Shown here one piece after another: positions 53,958-63,974 of a stretch of 64,000 nt of DNA. A model generated the notes under the pieces. That model saw only the letters and a program-made list of their open reading frames with translations, was not told where the DNA came from and did no database searches. This DNA comes from Methylomagnum ishizawai (GTDB lineage Bacteria; Pseudomonadota; Gammaproteobacteria; Methylococcales; Methylococcaceae), in NCBI RefSeq assembly GCF_019670005.1, contig NZ_AP019783.1:3002150-3066149 (forward strand), read 5' to 3'. A program made the translations under genes and the position numbers. Position 1 is the stretch's first letter, and each line of letters begins with the position of its first letter.

Positions 53958-55874
53958 TTATTGAGTGACAGCGCGGGTCGCCGCTTCTTCGGTGAGCAAA
54001 CGGATAAGCTCCGGCCACTCGAAGCTGCCGAGGTCCTTGCCTTTTTGGGTACGCAGGGAAACGGTGCGGGACTCGACTTCCTTATCGCCGACGATGAGTA
54101 GATAAGGGACGCGCTGCATGGAATGCTCGCGGATTTTAAAGCCGATCTTCTCATTTCTCAAGTCGGTTTCAATCCTGAGTCCATGCCGGGTCAATTCGCC
54201 CGCCAATGTCTCGACATACCCGGCCTGGCTATCGGTGATATTCATGACCACCGCTTGTATGGGCGCGAGCCACAAGGGGAAATATCCCGCGAAATGCTCG
54301 ATCAGAATACCGATAAACCGCTCCATCGAGCCTAAAATCGCCCGATGCAGCATCACCGGGGTGTGTTTGGCGCCATCTTCGGCCACATAGACCGCGCCCA
54401 GGCGTTCCGGCATGGAGAAATCGACCTGGATGGTGCCGCATTGCCACACCCGGTCCAGACAATCGCTCAAGGAAAATTCGATCTTGGGGCCATAGAACGC
54501 GCCTTCGCCCGGCTGCAATTGGAAAGCGATGCCTTTGTTGTTCAAGGCGGTTTCCAGCGCGGCCTCGGCCTTGTCCCAAACTTCGTCGGAACCGACACGC
54601 TTGGCGGGACGGGTCGAGAGTTTCACCAAGACCTTCTCGAAGCCGAAATCGGCATAGACCTTGTGCAATAGGTCGATGAAGCGGGAAACCTCGTCCTGGA
54701 TTTGCGTCTCGGCGCAGAAGATATGGGCGTCGTCCTGGGTGAAGCCGCGCACGCGCATGAGGCCGTGCAGCACGCCGGACAACTCGTTGCGGTGGCAAGC
54801 GCCGAACTCGGCCAAGCGCAGGGGCAAATCGCGGTAGCTCTTCAAGCCTTGGTTGTACACCTGGATATGGCAGGGGCAGTTCATGGGCTTGATGGCGTAG
54901 TCCCGCTCTTCCGAGTTCGTGGTGAACATCTCGGATTGGAACTTGTCCCAGTGGCCGGATTTTTCCCACAGGGTACGGGAGACGACCAGGGGCGTGCGGA
55001 TTTCCTCGTAGCCGTTGGCGCGGAACACCGAGCGCATATATTGTTCGACCACCTGCCACAGCACCCAGCCCTTGGGATGCCAGAACACCATGCCCGGCGC
55101 TTCTTCCTGCAAGTGGAACAGGTCCAGGGTCTTGCCGATCTTGCGATGGTCGCGGCGCTCGGCTTCTTCCAGGCGGTGCAGGTACTCTTTCAGGTCTTTC
55201 TTGTCGGCCCAGGCCGTACCGTAGATGCGTTGCAACATCTCGTTCTTGGGATCGCCGCGCCAATAGGCCCCGGCGATCTTCATCAGCTTGAAGGCTTTGA
55301 GCTTGCCGGTATCCGGCACATGGGGACCGCGGCACAGGTCGGTGAAATCGCCTTGGCCATAGAGCGAAATATCCTGGTCGGCGGGAATATCGCGGATGAT
55401 CTCGGCTTTGTAAGCCTCGCCCTGCTTCAGGAAGAATTCGGCGGCCTCGTCGCGCGGCATCACTTGACGGCGCACCGGCAGGGCTTGCGCGGCCAGTTCC
55501 TCCATCTTCTTTTCAATGGCGGCCAAATCTTCCGGGGTGAAGGGGCGCTCGTAGGAAAAGTCGTAGTAGAAGCCGTTATCGACCACGGGGCCGATGGTGA
55601 CTTGCGCGGTGGAGAACAGCGATTTGACCGCCTGGGCCAGGAGGTGGGCGGTGGAATGGCGGATGACTTCGAGGCCATCGGCGTCTTTGCCGGTCACGAG
55701 GGCGACCTGGGCGTCATTCTCGATCACCTGGGACAGATCGACCAGCTTGCCATCGACGCGACCGGCCAAGGCCGCCTTGGCGAGACCGGGGCCGATGGAT
55801 TCGGCGACTTCCAGCAGCGTGACGGCGCGGTCGAATTGCCGGGTCGAGCCGTCGGGCAACGTTATCACGGGCAT
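53958..55874 (-). CDS. thrS: Threonyl-tRNA synthetase
   Basis: This is a 638-residue class II synthetase. The TGS domain is at 1-60 ([20 protein letters not shown]), the second additional domain has [15 protein letters not shown] with zinc/editing His residues, and the core has the motif 2 region [20 protein letters not shown] with [23 protein letters not shown] is the zinc Cys region and the C-terminal anticodon domain ends with [12 protein letters not shown]. Length and order before infC are standard. Downstream coupling with infC is normal for gammaproteobacteria. Confidence 0.98.
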   Translation of the reverse strand: MPVITLPDGSTRQFDRAVTLLEVAESIGPGLAKAALAGRVDGKLVDLSQVIENDAQVALVTGKDADGLEVIRHSTAHLLAQAVKSLFSTAQVTIGPVVDNGFYYDFSYERPFTPEDLAAIEKKMEELAAQALPVRRQVMPRDEAAEFFLKQGEAYKAEIIRDIPADQDISLYGQGDFTDLCRGPHVPDTGKLKAFKLMKIAGAYWRGDPKNEMLQRIYGTAWADKKDLKEYLHRLEEAERRDHRKIGKTLDLFHLQEEAPGMVFWHPKGWVLWQVVEQYMRSVFRANGYEEIRTPLVVSRTLWEKSGHWDKFQSEMFTTNSEERDYAIKPMNCPCHIQVYNQGLKSYRDLPLRLAEFGACHRNELSGVLHGLMRVRGFTQDDAHIFCAETQIQDEVSRFIDLLHKVYADFGFEKVLVKLSTRPAKRVGSDEVWDKAEAALETALNNKGIAFQLQPGEGAFYGPKIEFSLSDCLDRVWQCGTIQVDFSMPERLGAVYVAEDGAKHTPVMLHRAILGSMERFIGILIEHFAGYFPLWLAPIQAVVMNITDSQAGYVETLAGELTRHGLRIETDLRNEKIGFKIREHSMQRVPYLLIVGDKEVESRTVSLRTQKGKDLGSFEWPELIRLLTEEAATRAVTQ

Positions 55875-55894
55875 CGTTTCATCACCTCGCTAAC

Positions 55895-55924
55895 AAAAAA
55901 AGCATCGCACTGCGATGCTTTTTT
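55895..55924. terminator. Bidirectional hairpin between tRNA-Val and thrS
   Basis: GCATCGC (55902-55908) and GCGATGC (55912-55918) with a 3-nt loop are flanked by seven A and six T, so the hairpin can terminate on either strand. It probably ends the tRNA-Val transcript before thrS. Confidence 0.85.
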
Positions 55925-55932
55925 CTGGGATT

Positions 55933-56009
55933 TGGTAGGCGCGATTGGACTCGAACCAACGACCCCCACCATGTCAAGGTGGTGCTCTAACCAACTGAGC
56001 TACGCGCCT
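55933..56009 (-). tRNA. tRNA-Val (anticodon GAC)
   Basis: This is a 77-nt cloverleaf on the minus strand including an encoded CCA. The acceptor pair AGGCGCG/CGCGCCT closes the stem, the D-arm is AGCTCAGTTGGTTAGAGC, the anticodon arm is CACCTTGACATGGTG with loop TTGACAT (anticodon GAC, valine), and the T-arm contains GGTTCGAGTCC. It matches the standard gammaproteobacterial tRNA-Val(GAC). A hairpin terminator follows at 55895. Confidence 0.97.
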
Positions 56010-56189
56010 GCAATCAAGAGCGCTCATTATATCGGGATTTCATGGATGCGCAAGCCTTTTCTTGCGGGCGCGGACATAAGTCGTGCCAACCGCGTCCGGG
56101 ATAGCCGCAGCGGCGGGCGGTCTAAACTATCGCCCAGGATGAAACCGCTCTTTAAAGCTTCTTTTCCATCCATCACCGAGGACCGCGAC

Positions 56190-56750
56190 ATGGACATCCA
56201 CCCGACCCACCCGCCCTGCTCCCGCCTGCCCTGGTTCTTGCTGTCCCTCCTGCTGGCGGGATGTAGCGCCAGCCCCATCTCCAAGCCGCTGCGGCAGGCG
56301 GCGGAACAACAGCCCGCGTTCAGCGCCATCGCCGTCCAGCCCGGGGCGTTCAAGGGCCGGGCGGTCGTGCTGGGCGGCAGCGTGATCCAAACCACCAACC
56401 AGCCGAAAACCACCGAAATCGAAGTCTTGCAGAAACCCCTCAGCCGCTACAACGACAGCCCCGAGGACAACGACCGCAGTGCCGGGCGCTTCCTGGTGCG
56501 CTGTCCCGGCTTCCTGGACTCGGCGCTCTATGCCAAGGGGCGGGATATCACGGTGGCGGGACCGGTCGAGGGCGCGGAAACCCGGCCCCTCGATCAAATC
56601 CACTATACCTATCCGGTGATCGGCTGCCAGCAAATCCATTTGTGGCCGGCCCAGCCGCAAGCGGCCTATTACTATCCGGCTTATCCCTATGGCTATGGTC
56701 TTGGGTGGGGTGGCTGGGCGGGGTATTACCCCTATTGGTATCCGTACTGA
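56190..56750 (+). CDS. Slp-family outer-membrane lipoprotein with Tyr/Gly-rich tail
   Basis: This encodes 186 residues. The start at 56190 has CGAGGAC upstream and gives a signal peptide ending in the lipobox LLAGC. FKGRAVVLGGSVIQTTNQPK with IEVLQKPLSRYNDSPEDNDR and GRFLVRCPGFLDSALYAKGR with VAGPVEGAETRPLDQIHYTY matches the Slp (starvation-inducible lipoprotein) family. The last 25 residues, YYYPAYPYGYGLGWGGWAGY, are unusually aromatic and Gly-rich, unlike typical Slp. It is followed by a second Slp gene in TGATG overlap. Confidence 0.85.
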   Translation: MDIHPTHPPCSRLPWFLLSLLLAGCSASPISKPLRQAAEQQPAFSAIAVQPGAFKGRAVVLGGSVIQTTNQPKTTEIEVLQKPLSRYNDSPEDNDRSAGRFLVRCPGFLDSALYAKGRDITVAGPVEGAETRPLDQIHYTYPVIGCQQIHLWPAQPQAAYYYPAYPYGYGLGWGGWAGYYPYWYPY

Positions 56751-57262
56751 TGCGACGGAACCGCCTGGCCCGGCGCGGGTTTCACCTCGGACTCTGCTGG
56801 GCGCTCTGGCAGCTGGGCGGTTGCGCCACAGCGCTTTCCGGGGCCGCGATGGATTGGGCGACTCCGGGCGTCACACCCGGCGCGGTGCTGGAGGCTCCCC
56901 GCCATCATATCGGGCAGGTCGTGCTGCTGGCCGGTCCCATCCTGGGGCTGGAAAACCCCAAGGAAGGCGCGATACTCGAAATTCTCGGCTATCCCACCAC
57001 GGCGCGGGGCTTTCCCGATACCAGCGAACCGGCCTTGGCGCGCTTCTTCCTGCGCTATCCCGGCTATTTGGACCCCAAGGTTTATTGGCCGGGGCGTTCC
57101 ATCGCCGCCGCCGCGCGGGTCGAAGGCGAGCGCGAAACCTCCAGCAACGGCACCGTACAGCACCACCCCGTACTGCGCTCCTTGGAATTGAAACTGCTGC
57201 CGGAACCCACCTTGTACGATTCTCCCATCCTGATCGGTATCGGGGTGATGGGCGGGTTTTAA
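56750..57262 (+). CDS. Second Slp-family lipoprotein
   Basis: This encodes 170 residues starting at 56750, where the ATG overlaps the stop of the preceding gene (TGATG), so the two are translationally coupled. A signal peptide ends with the lipobox WQLGGC. HHIGQVVLLAGPILGLENPK with ILEILGYPTTARGFPDTSEP and ARFFLRYPGYLDPKVYWPGR resembles the Slp family, including the R-F-L-x-R-C/Y-P-G-F/Y-L-D signature shared with its neighbour. A tandem Slp pair probably arose by duplication. Confidence 0.8.
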   Translation: MRRNRLARRGFHLGLCWALWQLGGCATALSGAAMDWATPGVTPGAVLEAPRHHIGQVVLLAGPILGLENPKEGAILEILGYPTTARGFPDTSEPALARFFLRYPGYLDPKVYWPGRSIAAAARVEGERETSSNGTVQHHPVLRSLELKLLPEPTLYDSPILIGIGVMGGF

Positions 57263-57633
57263 GGCCATCCCATCCCCCACAAACGGCCTCGAAACCCGCT
57301 TGGTGCCCTCGGCCTTGACCCAGCCTTGCAGCGGGATCATGACCAAACCGGGCACGGAAAAAACAGGGAGCGCCTCTCCCGGAGTCGGAGGGCGGGATTC
57401 CCGCCGTGGTGGGCGGCTTCCGCTGGGCGGATGAGGCCTTGGCCCGGTGCGGTGGGAGTTCTGCTGGATGCGGATGGCGGCATGGCTGCCGCCGCTGCCA
57501 GTATCGGCTCAGGCGAAGGCGTAATCCGCCGGGCGGCGGCGACGGTGCCTTGCAAGGTGCCGGTGGCCCCAACCAAAAGGGCGTCCCGCAGGACGCCCTC
57601 ATTGCCAATTCGCGGAGTTCGGGTTCCCGCCCC
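57263..57633. other. Intergenic gap, with a leftward terminator
   Basis: This is 371 bases between convergent genes. The frames present are Arg/Pro/Ala-rich without a ribosome-binding site or family, so no gene is accepted. A leftward terminator (57574-57598) for the beta-propeller gene is the only clear element. A GCG-TAATCCGCC stretch near 57515-57535 resembles part of a dispersed REP-type repeat but is incomplete. Confidence 0.5.
57574..57598 (-). terminator. Leftward terminator of the beta-propeller gene
   Basis: GGGCGTCC (57579-57586) and GGACGCCC (57591-57598) have a 4-nt loop. On the minus strand the stem is followed by TTTTGG. It lies 35 nt after the stop at 57634. Confidence 0.75.
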
Positions 57634-58860
57634 TCAAGGCTGCGACGGCAACCCATAAGCGTTCAATCCTCCGTTGGTGTTACTGGAATAAAGCTTCCCA
57701 TCCACCACCTGGAGCGAATAGGCGATAGAATCGCTGCCCCCCAGGGGCGGGGTGATATAGACCGGCATCAAGCTGAAGAAGTCCAGGGCGAACAAGGTAT
57801 GGATGGCTCCCGGCCCGAAGCTGTCCAGGGTCAGGTAGACCACATTGTTGGCGACCACGATGTCGGAACTGAGCCGGGCCTCGCTGATACGGAATTCGCG
57901 GAGCGGTTTGCCGGTCTTGCCTTCGAAGGCGGCGACCCCGCCGGGTGCCGGGAACAGCACGGTCCCGCCGGCCACGGCGGGGGACAGGAACAACCAGCCG
58001 CTGGCCTTCTTGGGCAGGCTCCAGACCTCGGCGCCGGTCTTGGCGTCCAAAGCGGTGGCCCGGCCGCTCTCCTCGCCGAAGAAAACCAAACCGTCCGCCA
58101 CCGCGACCGGGACATATAGGGTGCTGCGGATGACGCTCCATACCTGGGCTCCGGTGGTGGCGTCGAAGGCGGTGATCCGCCCCCTCCCCTTGGGCTTGAG
58201 TACCCAATCGTGGTCCGAAAGATAGACCAACCCATCGGCCACGCTCACCCCGTTGTCATGGAAGACGGTCTTGTCGGCGGGTGCCTGCCCCTGCCACAAA
58301 ACCACCCCGGTTTTGGCGTCCAGGGCGTACACCGAGGGCGGCGTGGTGTTCTGGAAGCCATAGGAAACACTGACATAGACCACCCCGTTGGCCACGGTGG
58401 GCGCGGAAATATGCTCGCCGGCGAAAGTCTGCCGCCACACCTTGGCCCCCGCCTTGTTCCTGTTGTAGGCGCCGACCTCCACCATCGAATGGCCGGAAAG
58501 GGCGCTGCCTAACACAAGATTGCCCACCAGGGCCGGGGCCGTGCCGCAGCCGGGCACGCTCCACAGCACAACGCCGGTGGCGGGATCGTGGGCGGTGAGG
58601 TTGGAGCCGCATTGATACACCACGCCCCCGGCTTCGGCGATGGGAGCGGTACGGTAGAACGCCGTTTCCGCCGACCACACCGGACGCAACCGGGCAACGG
58701 TATTACTGCTCAACTGGCTTTCGTTGGGGTTATAACGGGTCTGGGCGGCGTCGTAGCCGCTCTGCCGCCAAGCCTGGGCGGGGGCCGCCTGGGCGGCGAG
58801 GCCGACCCCGCACAACAAGGCGCAGGCGGCGATCTTCAGGGAAAAACGCGCTTTGGACAT
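57634..58860 (-). CDS. Exported PQQ-type beta-propeller repeat protein
   Basis: This encodes 408 residues. A signal peptide (CALLCGVGLAAQAAPAQA) precedes about seven tryptophan-docking repeats of the PQQ/BamB type: TAHDPATGVVLWSVPG, YALDAKTGVVLWQGQA, TAFDATTGAQVWSVIR, TALDAKTGAEVWSLPK and AAFEGKTGKPLREFRI among them. The start motif WRQSGYDAAQTRYNPNESQL is also seen in quinoprotein-like repeats. The catalytic Asp/Cys pair of quinoprotein dehydrogenases is not seen, so it is probably structural or binding. It lies downstream of the multicopper oxidase gene in the same direction, 183 nt apart. Confidence 0.82.
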   Translation of the reverse strand: MSKARFSLKIAACALLCGVGLAAQAAPAQAWRQSGYDAAQTRYNPNESQLSSNTVARLRPVWSAETAFYRTAPIAEAGGVVYQCGSNLTAHDPATGVVLWSVPGCGTAPALVGNLVLGSALSGHSMVEVGAYNRNKAGAKVWRQTFAGEHISAPTVANGVVYVSVSYGFQNTTPPSVYALDAKTGVVLWQGQAPADKTVFHDNGVSVADGLVYLSDHDWVLKPKGRGRITAFDATTGAQVWSVIRSTLYVPVAVADGLVFFGEESGRATALDAKTGAEVWSLPKKASGWLFLSPAVAGGTVLFPAPGGVAAFEGKTGKPLREFRISEARLSSDIVVANNVVYLTLDSFGPGAIHTLFALDFFSLMPVYITPPLGGSDSIAYSLQVVDGKLYSSNTNGGLNAYGLPSQP

Positions 58861-59043
58861 ATCGGGTCTCCTGGAAGGAAATGGGTCCGGTCGCCGGGAT
58901 GGCGGACCACCGTGGATCGATACCGTGTCCCATGCTCGTCCAAGTGGCCGGACAGGTCAACCCGGATCGGACAATCCTTGTCCAATCCATAAGTCAACCC
59001 TACCAGACAGGATCAGCCCACGTTCCGGGTGGGCACGCCGCCC

Positions 59044-60612
59044 CTATTCCGATCCCGGACTGGTCACGTTGATAATCGACATCATGCCGTTGTCCTCGTG
59101 CGCCAGGATATGGCAGTGGAACACATAGGGACCGACGAACCGGCTGAAGCGGGTCCGTATCACCACCTCGCCCGGCACCCGGTTCCCCGCCGCGTCCGTG
59201 GTCGCATAGGGAATCGGCACGGTATCCACCAGGGACCGCGCCTGCTGCGGAACGCCGTTCACGCTCATCACCTGGATATCGTTGACGTGGAAATGGATCG
59301 GATGCAGTTCCTGCGTGGTGTTCTGGAACACCCATTCCTCGACCGTGCCGGTCTCCGGCGTGGCATCGACCCGGTTGGCCCCGAAAGTGCGGTGATTGAT
59401 GAAGAAACGATTGGTGTTCTGGTTCTCGGACAGCACGAACACGCGCTGCTTGGCAATGGCCGCGTCGCTCAGATTGTCATACAGCTTGAGAAACCTGGGC
59501 AGGGCGGCGGGTTCCGCGGCCTTGCCGGTCACGTTCAAGGTCGCCAACAAGGCCAAGGGGTAGTTATCGCCCGCCGGGCCGGTATCCATCGGCGCGGTCA
59601 GGAGGGAATAACTGCCCGGCGTCCCGGCCTGCACCAGCACATCGAAGCGCTTGGCCGGGGGCATCAGCAATTGCGTGGTGGTCCAAGGGCGGCTGAGGAT
59701 GTTGCCATCCTCGCCGATCACGGTGAAGCTCAGCCCGGACAGTTCCAGCGTATACCAGATATCGGCCCCGAGATTGCCGAGATGCCAAAGTTGGGTCTCG
59801 CCCGCCCGCAGCGCCAGGGTCGGCTGGACCAAACCGTTCACCGTGCGATGGGTGGCGGCGTTGGAATCGATATTGGTCGCCGGGATCGTGTTCCCGCTGT
59901 CGTACTGGAAATCCTTGAGTTGCAGGAAGCGCTGCTTAATATCCTGCAAATCCTGGGGCAAAAAAGACTCCTGCCCACGCACATAGATAAACCCGGACAA
60001 ACCCCCGAACACCTGTTCCTCGACCAAGGGATGGAAATGCGGATGATACCAATACGAGCCCGGCGATATACCCTTGGGCAAATCATAACTGTAGAGGAAT
60101 TTGGAGCCGCTGGGCAAATCCACGAAGATATTATCCTGATTCCCCATCGGCGACACGAAGAAGCCATGGGTATGCAGGTTGGTGGGTTCGCCCAGTTGGT
60201 TATTGAGGGTCACTTGCAGGTTATCGCCGGGGTCCACCACCAAGGTCGGCGGGGCGAACGCGGGCGGATAGCTCTGCCCGTAGGCGCTGGCGGCATAGAC
60301 GCGGGCGTTGACCAGCTTGCCGCTGATCCGCACCGGGGTCGCCATAGCGGTCAACTCCACCTTCAACACGCCTTGGCGGCTGCGGATCACCGGCGGCTCG
60401 GTCAGGGGCAGGCCGGTCAGGATATCGCCGGATACGCTGTTGGGAATCCGGGGCGGCGGCGCGGCCGGGGCCACCTCGGCATCCATACGATGCCCGGCGT
60501 GGGCCGCGCCGGACCGCGCCGCCGCTGCGTCGCCCGGCGCGTCGGCCCCCCAGGCCACTCCCGTCAGCAGCGCAATCGCTCCCGCCACCACAGATTTATT
60601 CAAAGCATGCAT
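59044..60612 (-). CDS. Exported multicopper oxidase
   Basis: This encodes 522 residues from the ATG at 60612 (AAGAGG 5 nt upstream; a GTG at 60618 is unlikely). A signal peptide and a His/Met-rich N-terminus (AHAGHRMDAEV) precede three cupredoxin domains. Copper sites: LHTHGFFV and YWYHPHFHPLVEEQVFGG (T2/T3), HPIHFHVNDIQ, and VFHCHILAHEDNGMM with Cys, His and axial Met of the T1 site. All ligand motifs of a laccase/CueO/CotA-type oxidase are intact. The substrate (metal, phenol or other) is unknown. It is followed by the beta-propeller gene; a hairpin at 59016-59034 lies between them. Confidence 0.9.
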   Translation of the reverse strand: MHALNKSVVAGAIALLTGVAWGADAPGDAAAARSGAAHAGHRMDAEVAPAAPPPRIPNSVSGDILTGLPLTEPPVIRSRQGVLKVELTAMATPVRISGKLVNARVYAASAYGQSYPPAFAPPTLVVDPGDNLQVTLNNQLGEPTNLHTHGFFVSPMGNQDNIFVDLPSGSKFLYSYDLPKGISPGSYWYHPHFHPLVEEQVFGGLSGFIYVRGQESFLPQDLQDIKQRFLQLKDFQYDSGNTIPATNIDSNAATHRTVNGLVQPTLALRAGETQLWHLGNLGADIWYTLELSGLSFTVIGEDGNILSRPWTTTQLLMPPAKRFDVLVQAGTPGSYSLLTAPMDTGPAGDNYPLALLATLNVTGKAAEPAALPRFLKLYDNLSDAAIAKQRVFVLSENQNTNRFFINHRTFGANRVDATPETGTVEEWVFQNTTQELHPIHFHVNDIQVMSVNGVPQQARSLVDTVPIPYATTDAAGNRVPGEVVIRTRFSRFVGPYVFHCHILAHEDNGMMSIINVTSPGSE

Positions 60613-61066
60613 AGCCACCTCTTATCGGTTTTAGTTGTCGTTTGTCCATACCTCGGCCCGGTCCGCGCCCGCCCACGGCGGACACGGCGGGACCGAATCG
60701 GAATATAGCCCAGGATAGGGCCGTCCACCGGAGCGACCGCCGATCCCGCGCCGACACCACATCCTAGAAACCGGGTCGATACGGATAAATACGCGAACCC
60801 ACTTAAATCGACGGGTCCGCCGCTTTTGCAACCCCACCGGGCCAACCCGCCCGCGAACCGCGCTTCGGGCTGTAAACTTTCATTCCCCACGGCTAGCGCC
60901 TACACTCGCCCCGGACCGACGCCCCGCCCGTCCACAGCGCCGTCCGCAACAAATCCAAGCTAGGATGCGCCCTGAACAACGGCGGACGGCCCCTATCCTT
61001 CGGGGCAACTCCGCCCCGCGAAACGGCCGGAACCGGCAATCCCCCCGAGTTTTTAAGGAGAACACC
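60613..61066. other. Divergent intergenic region, no supported gene
   Basis: This is 454 bases between the multicopper oxidase (leftward) and ftsH (rightward). The frames present lack ribosome-binding sites and resemble no family. Promoters of both genes must lie here. CTTCGGG (60865-60871) with a 15-bp spacer and CCCCACG is a weak match to a heat-shock sigma-32 promoter for ftsH. Nothing else is clear. Confidence 0.35.
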
Positions 61067-63001
61067 ATGAACAAAGACCCTTCCCCCTCCAGCCCCCTGC
61101 TCAAAACCCTCCAGGAACTTTGGCAAAAGCTCGCCGACTCGTTCAAATCCGCCAACCCGCTCGGGAAGCCCGAGGTGGAAATCAATCCCCAAGGCGATGG
61201 CCAGCGCCGCCGCAACTTATTGTTTTTCTACGCCCTGCTGTTCTTCGCCACGCTCTATCTGTGGCAGGGCTACCAGGAAGTCCGCCAGGACGAAATCCCC
61301 TACAGCGATTTCCTCAAATACGTGCAGGAACAACGCATCGAGGACGCCGTCGTCACCGACCAGGTCATCACCGGCACCCTGAAACCCAAGGACGGCGAGG
61401 AACGCCGCCGCTTTATCACTGTGCCCCTGTGGAACCAGGACTTGGCCAAGGACTTGGAAGCCAAGGGCGTCAAATACAGCGTGCGCTATGGCAGCAATTG
61501 GCTGGGCAATTTCATCTTCAACTGGCTGCTGCCCATCGCCATCATGGTCGCGCTATGGAGTTGGATGGCCCGGCGCATGACCGGCGGGGCGGGCCGCGGC
61601 TTCCTCAGCATTGGCCGCAACCGGGTCAGGATCAACGCCGATGTCTCGGTCAAAGTCACCTTCCAGGACGTGGCCGGGGCCGAGGAAGCCAAGCAGGAAC
61701 TGCGGGAAACCATCGAATTCCTGCGCGACCCCAGCCAAATCCAGCGCCTGGGGGGACGCATGCCCAAGGGCGTGTTGCTGGTGGGTTCCCCAGGCACCGG
61801 CAAGACCCTGCTGGCGCGGGCCGTGGCCGGCGAGGCGGGCGTGCCGTTCTTCAATATCAGCGGAGCGGAATTCATCGAGATGTTCGTCGGCGTGGGCGCG
61901 GCCCGGATGCGCGATTTGTTCGAGCAGGCCCGCCAGAAAGCCCCCTGCATGATCTTCATCGACGAACTGGACGCCATAGGCCGCGCCCGTGGCGGTCCCG
62001 TGGTCATGGGCGGCCACGACGAGCGCGAGCAGACCCTCAACCAATTGCTGACCGAGATGGATGGCTTCGATCCTTCCGTCGGCGTGGTGGTGATGGCCGC
62101 GACCAACCGCCCGGAAATCCTCGACAAGGCCCTGCTGCGGGCGGGCCGTTTCGACCGCCAGATCGTGGTGGACAAACCGGGCCTCGAAGACCGCCTCGCC
62201 ATCCTCCAACTCCACACCGCCAAGATCACCTTGGCACCGGGCGTGAACCTGCGCATCGTGGCCCAGCGCACCCCCGGATTGGTCGGCGCGGACCTCGCCA
62301 ACATCTGCAACGAGGCCGCCATCATCGCCGTCAGGAAGAACCAGAACGCGGTGGGCCTGGAAGATTTCGAAGCGGCGATAGACCGGGTCATCGCCGGTCC
62401 CGAAAAGAAATCCCGCACCCTCAACGAAGCCGAGAAGCGCCGGGTGGCCTACCACGAATCCGGCCATGCCCTGGTCGCCGAGATCGTGCCGACCGGCGAG
62501 CCGGTGCATAAGGTATCGATCATCCCGCGGGGCGCGGCGGCGCTGGGCTATACCCTGCAACTGCCGGTGGAGGAGAAATTCCTCTCGACCGAGGCCGAAT
62601 TGCGCGACCAGATCGCCATCCTCCTGGGCGGACGCACGGCGGAGGAACTGGTGTTCGGCGATGTGTCGAGCGGGGCGCAGAACGACCTGGAAAAGGCGTC
62701 GGAAATCGCCCGCGCCATGGTCTGCCAACTGGGCATGAGCCAGCGGCTCGGTCCCTTGACCTATGGCCGCCGCCAGCGCTTGGCCTATCTCGCCACCGAA
62801 GGCATGGAGGAGCGCAATTTCAGCGAGGAAACCGCGAAGCTGATCGACGCCGAAGTGCGCGGCTTGGTGGAGGAAGGCCAGCGCCGGGCGCGGGAAATCC
62901 TCGGCGAGCGGCGCGGAATCCTGGACGTAATCGCCCAGCTGCTTCAGGATAAGGAAGTCGTCGGCGGAGAAGAAATCAAGGAAATCATCCACGGCGGCTG
63001 A
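61067..63001 (+). CDS. ftsH: ATP-dependent zinc metalloprotease FtsH
   Basis: This is a 644-residue membrane-anchored AAA+ protease that degrades unstable membrane and regulatory proteins. The start at 61067 has AAGGAG. Two membrane segments ([16 protein letters not shown] at about 47-62 and [20 protein letters not shown] near 147-166) flank a periplasmic domain. Walker A is GSPGTGKT, Walker [35 protein letters not shown] and the zinc motif HESGH (HExxH). The N-terminal 40 residues are longer and more polar than in E. coli FtsH. No hflKC or folP is adjacent. Confidence 0.97.
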   Translation: MNKDPSPSSPLLKTLQELWQKLADSFKSANPLGKPEVEINPQGDGQRRRNLLFFYALLFFATLYLWQGYQEVRQDEIPYSDFLKYVQEQRIEDAVVTDQVITGTLKPKDGEERRRFITVPLWNQDLAKDLEAKGVKYSVRYGSNWLGNFIFNWLLPIAIMVALWSWMARRMTGGAGRGFLSIGRNRVRINADVSVKVTFQDVAGAEEAKQELRETIEFLRDPSQIQRLGGRMPKGVLLVGSPGTGKTLLARAVAGEAGVPFFNISGAEFIEMFVGVGAARMRDLFEQARQKAPCMIFIDELDAIGRARGGPVVMGGHDEREQTLNQLLTEMDGFDPSVGVVVMAATNRPEILDKALLRAGRFDRQIVVDKPGLEDRLAILQLHTAKITLAPGVNLRIVAQRTPGLVGADLANICNEAAIIAVRKNQNAVGLEDFEAAIDRVIAGPEKKSRTLNEAEKRRVAYHESGHALVAEIVPTGEPVHKVSIIPRGAAALGYTLQLPVEEKFLSTEAELRDQIAILLGGRTAEELVFGDVSSGAQNDLEKASEIARAMVCQLGMSQRLGPLTYGRRQRLAYLATEGMEERNFSEETAKLIDAEVRGLVEEGQRRAREILGERRGILDVIAQLLQDKEVVGGEEIKEIIHGG

Positions 63002-63077
63002 CACCAGGGGCGCGGGCCGGGAATCCGCAACGCCATCGGCCCGCGTCCCCCTTGATTCCCCATCTCCAAGCATCACA

Positions 63078-63974
63078 ATGACCCCGAGCATCGTCCGACA
63101 ATTGCCCTTGGCCCTCGCCCTCCTGTGTACGCTCGGCCCCGCCGCCGCCGCAGAAAAACACCCTGGCAAAGCCAAACCCCACCCCAGCAAAGCCGCCGCC
63201 CCGGTCCCGGCCAAGGCGGCGCAACCGGCCAAAACCACCGAGCCCAAACACCACCACCCGGCTCCCGTGGCCGCGAAAACGCCGCCCCGGCCCCGACACG
63301 CACCGGAACCCAAACCCAAACCCACCCTCCCGGAATCCCAATCCGCCGCGCCGGTCCAACCCGCCCCCGCCGCAGTCCCGGCGGAACCGGCACCCGCGCC
63401 GCCACCCCGTCCCAAAACCCGCCATGCCCCCGCGCAAGCCAGCGCGCCCGCGCCCGCCGCCCCAGCCAGCGAAGCCGACTACCTCGCCGAAATGGAAGCT
63501 TGGCGCAGCTATCAAACCGAAACGGCGCGGGCCTGGAAGCAATACCAAGCCCGGACCATCACCCGCGAAGCCTATGACGCCGAAGTCAAGCGCAGCTGGA
63601 CGGCCTATGCCGCCGTCTCCGGGAACGGCGCGGCCACCGGCACGGCCCTCGGCAACAAAGACACCGCGCTGGATCAACTCCGGCTATGGCTGGACCTGGA
63701 CTTCTGCAACACCGACCAAGCCGCCGCCGCCATCCGCCGCCATTACGGCATCAGCGGCCCGACCGAAGACAGCGGCCCGGTGTTCGCGGGGCTGCTGAAC
63801 CGCTTCGTGCAGACGGCCTCGCCCGAAACCCAGCAGCGCATCGAACGCGAAATCGCCGACTACCGCCGCCAGTCCGCCGACGATATCCAAGACCGGGTCG
63901 AGCGCATCCAGGCCAATCTCGGCACCCGCGATATCCGCAAGGCCTATCGCGGTTCCTGGTGCGGCAGGACTTGA
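63078..63974 (+). CDS. Secreted Ala/Pro/Lys-rich hypothetical protein
   Basis: This encodes 298 residues. A signal peptide (QLPLALALLCTLGPAAAA) is followed by a long low-complexity linker (about 26-133) of Ala, Pro and Lys with His pairs (KHHHPAP), typical of a flexible periplasmic or cell-wall spanning region. The C-terminal 165 residues are helical and charged (YLAEMEAWRSYQTETARAWK, ALDQLRLWLDLDFCNTDQAA, RIEREIADYRRQSADDIQDR) and of no known family. Such linker-plus-helix proteins can act like TonB/TolA-type spanning proteins, but no membrane anchor beyond the signal peptide is seen. It lies 76 nt after ftsH. Confidence 0.6.
   Translation: MTPSIVRQLPLALALLCTLGPAAAAEKHPGKAKPHPSKAAAPVPAKAAQPAKTTEPKHHHPAPVAAKTPPRPRHAPEPKPKPTLPESQSAAPVQPAPAAVPAEPAPAPPPRPKTRHAPAQASAPAPAAPASEADYLAEMEAWRSYQTETARAWKQYQARTITREAYDAEVKRSWTAYAAVSGNGAATGTALGNKDTALDQLRLWLDLDFCNTDQAAAAIRRHYGISGPTEDSGPVFAGLLNRFVQTASPETQQRIEREIADYRRQSADDIQDRVERIQANLGTRDIRKAYRGSWCGRT

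Noticed and set aside
57326..57658. Plus-strand frame in the gap after the Slp genes
   Set aside because: There is no start signal and no domain. It overlaps a clear leftward terminator and the end of the beta-propeller gene.
60865..60893. Heat-shock (sigma-32) promoter for ftsH
   Set aside because: The match to CTTGAAA and CCCCATNT is too weak to list as a promoter; it is mentioned only in the gap description.
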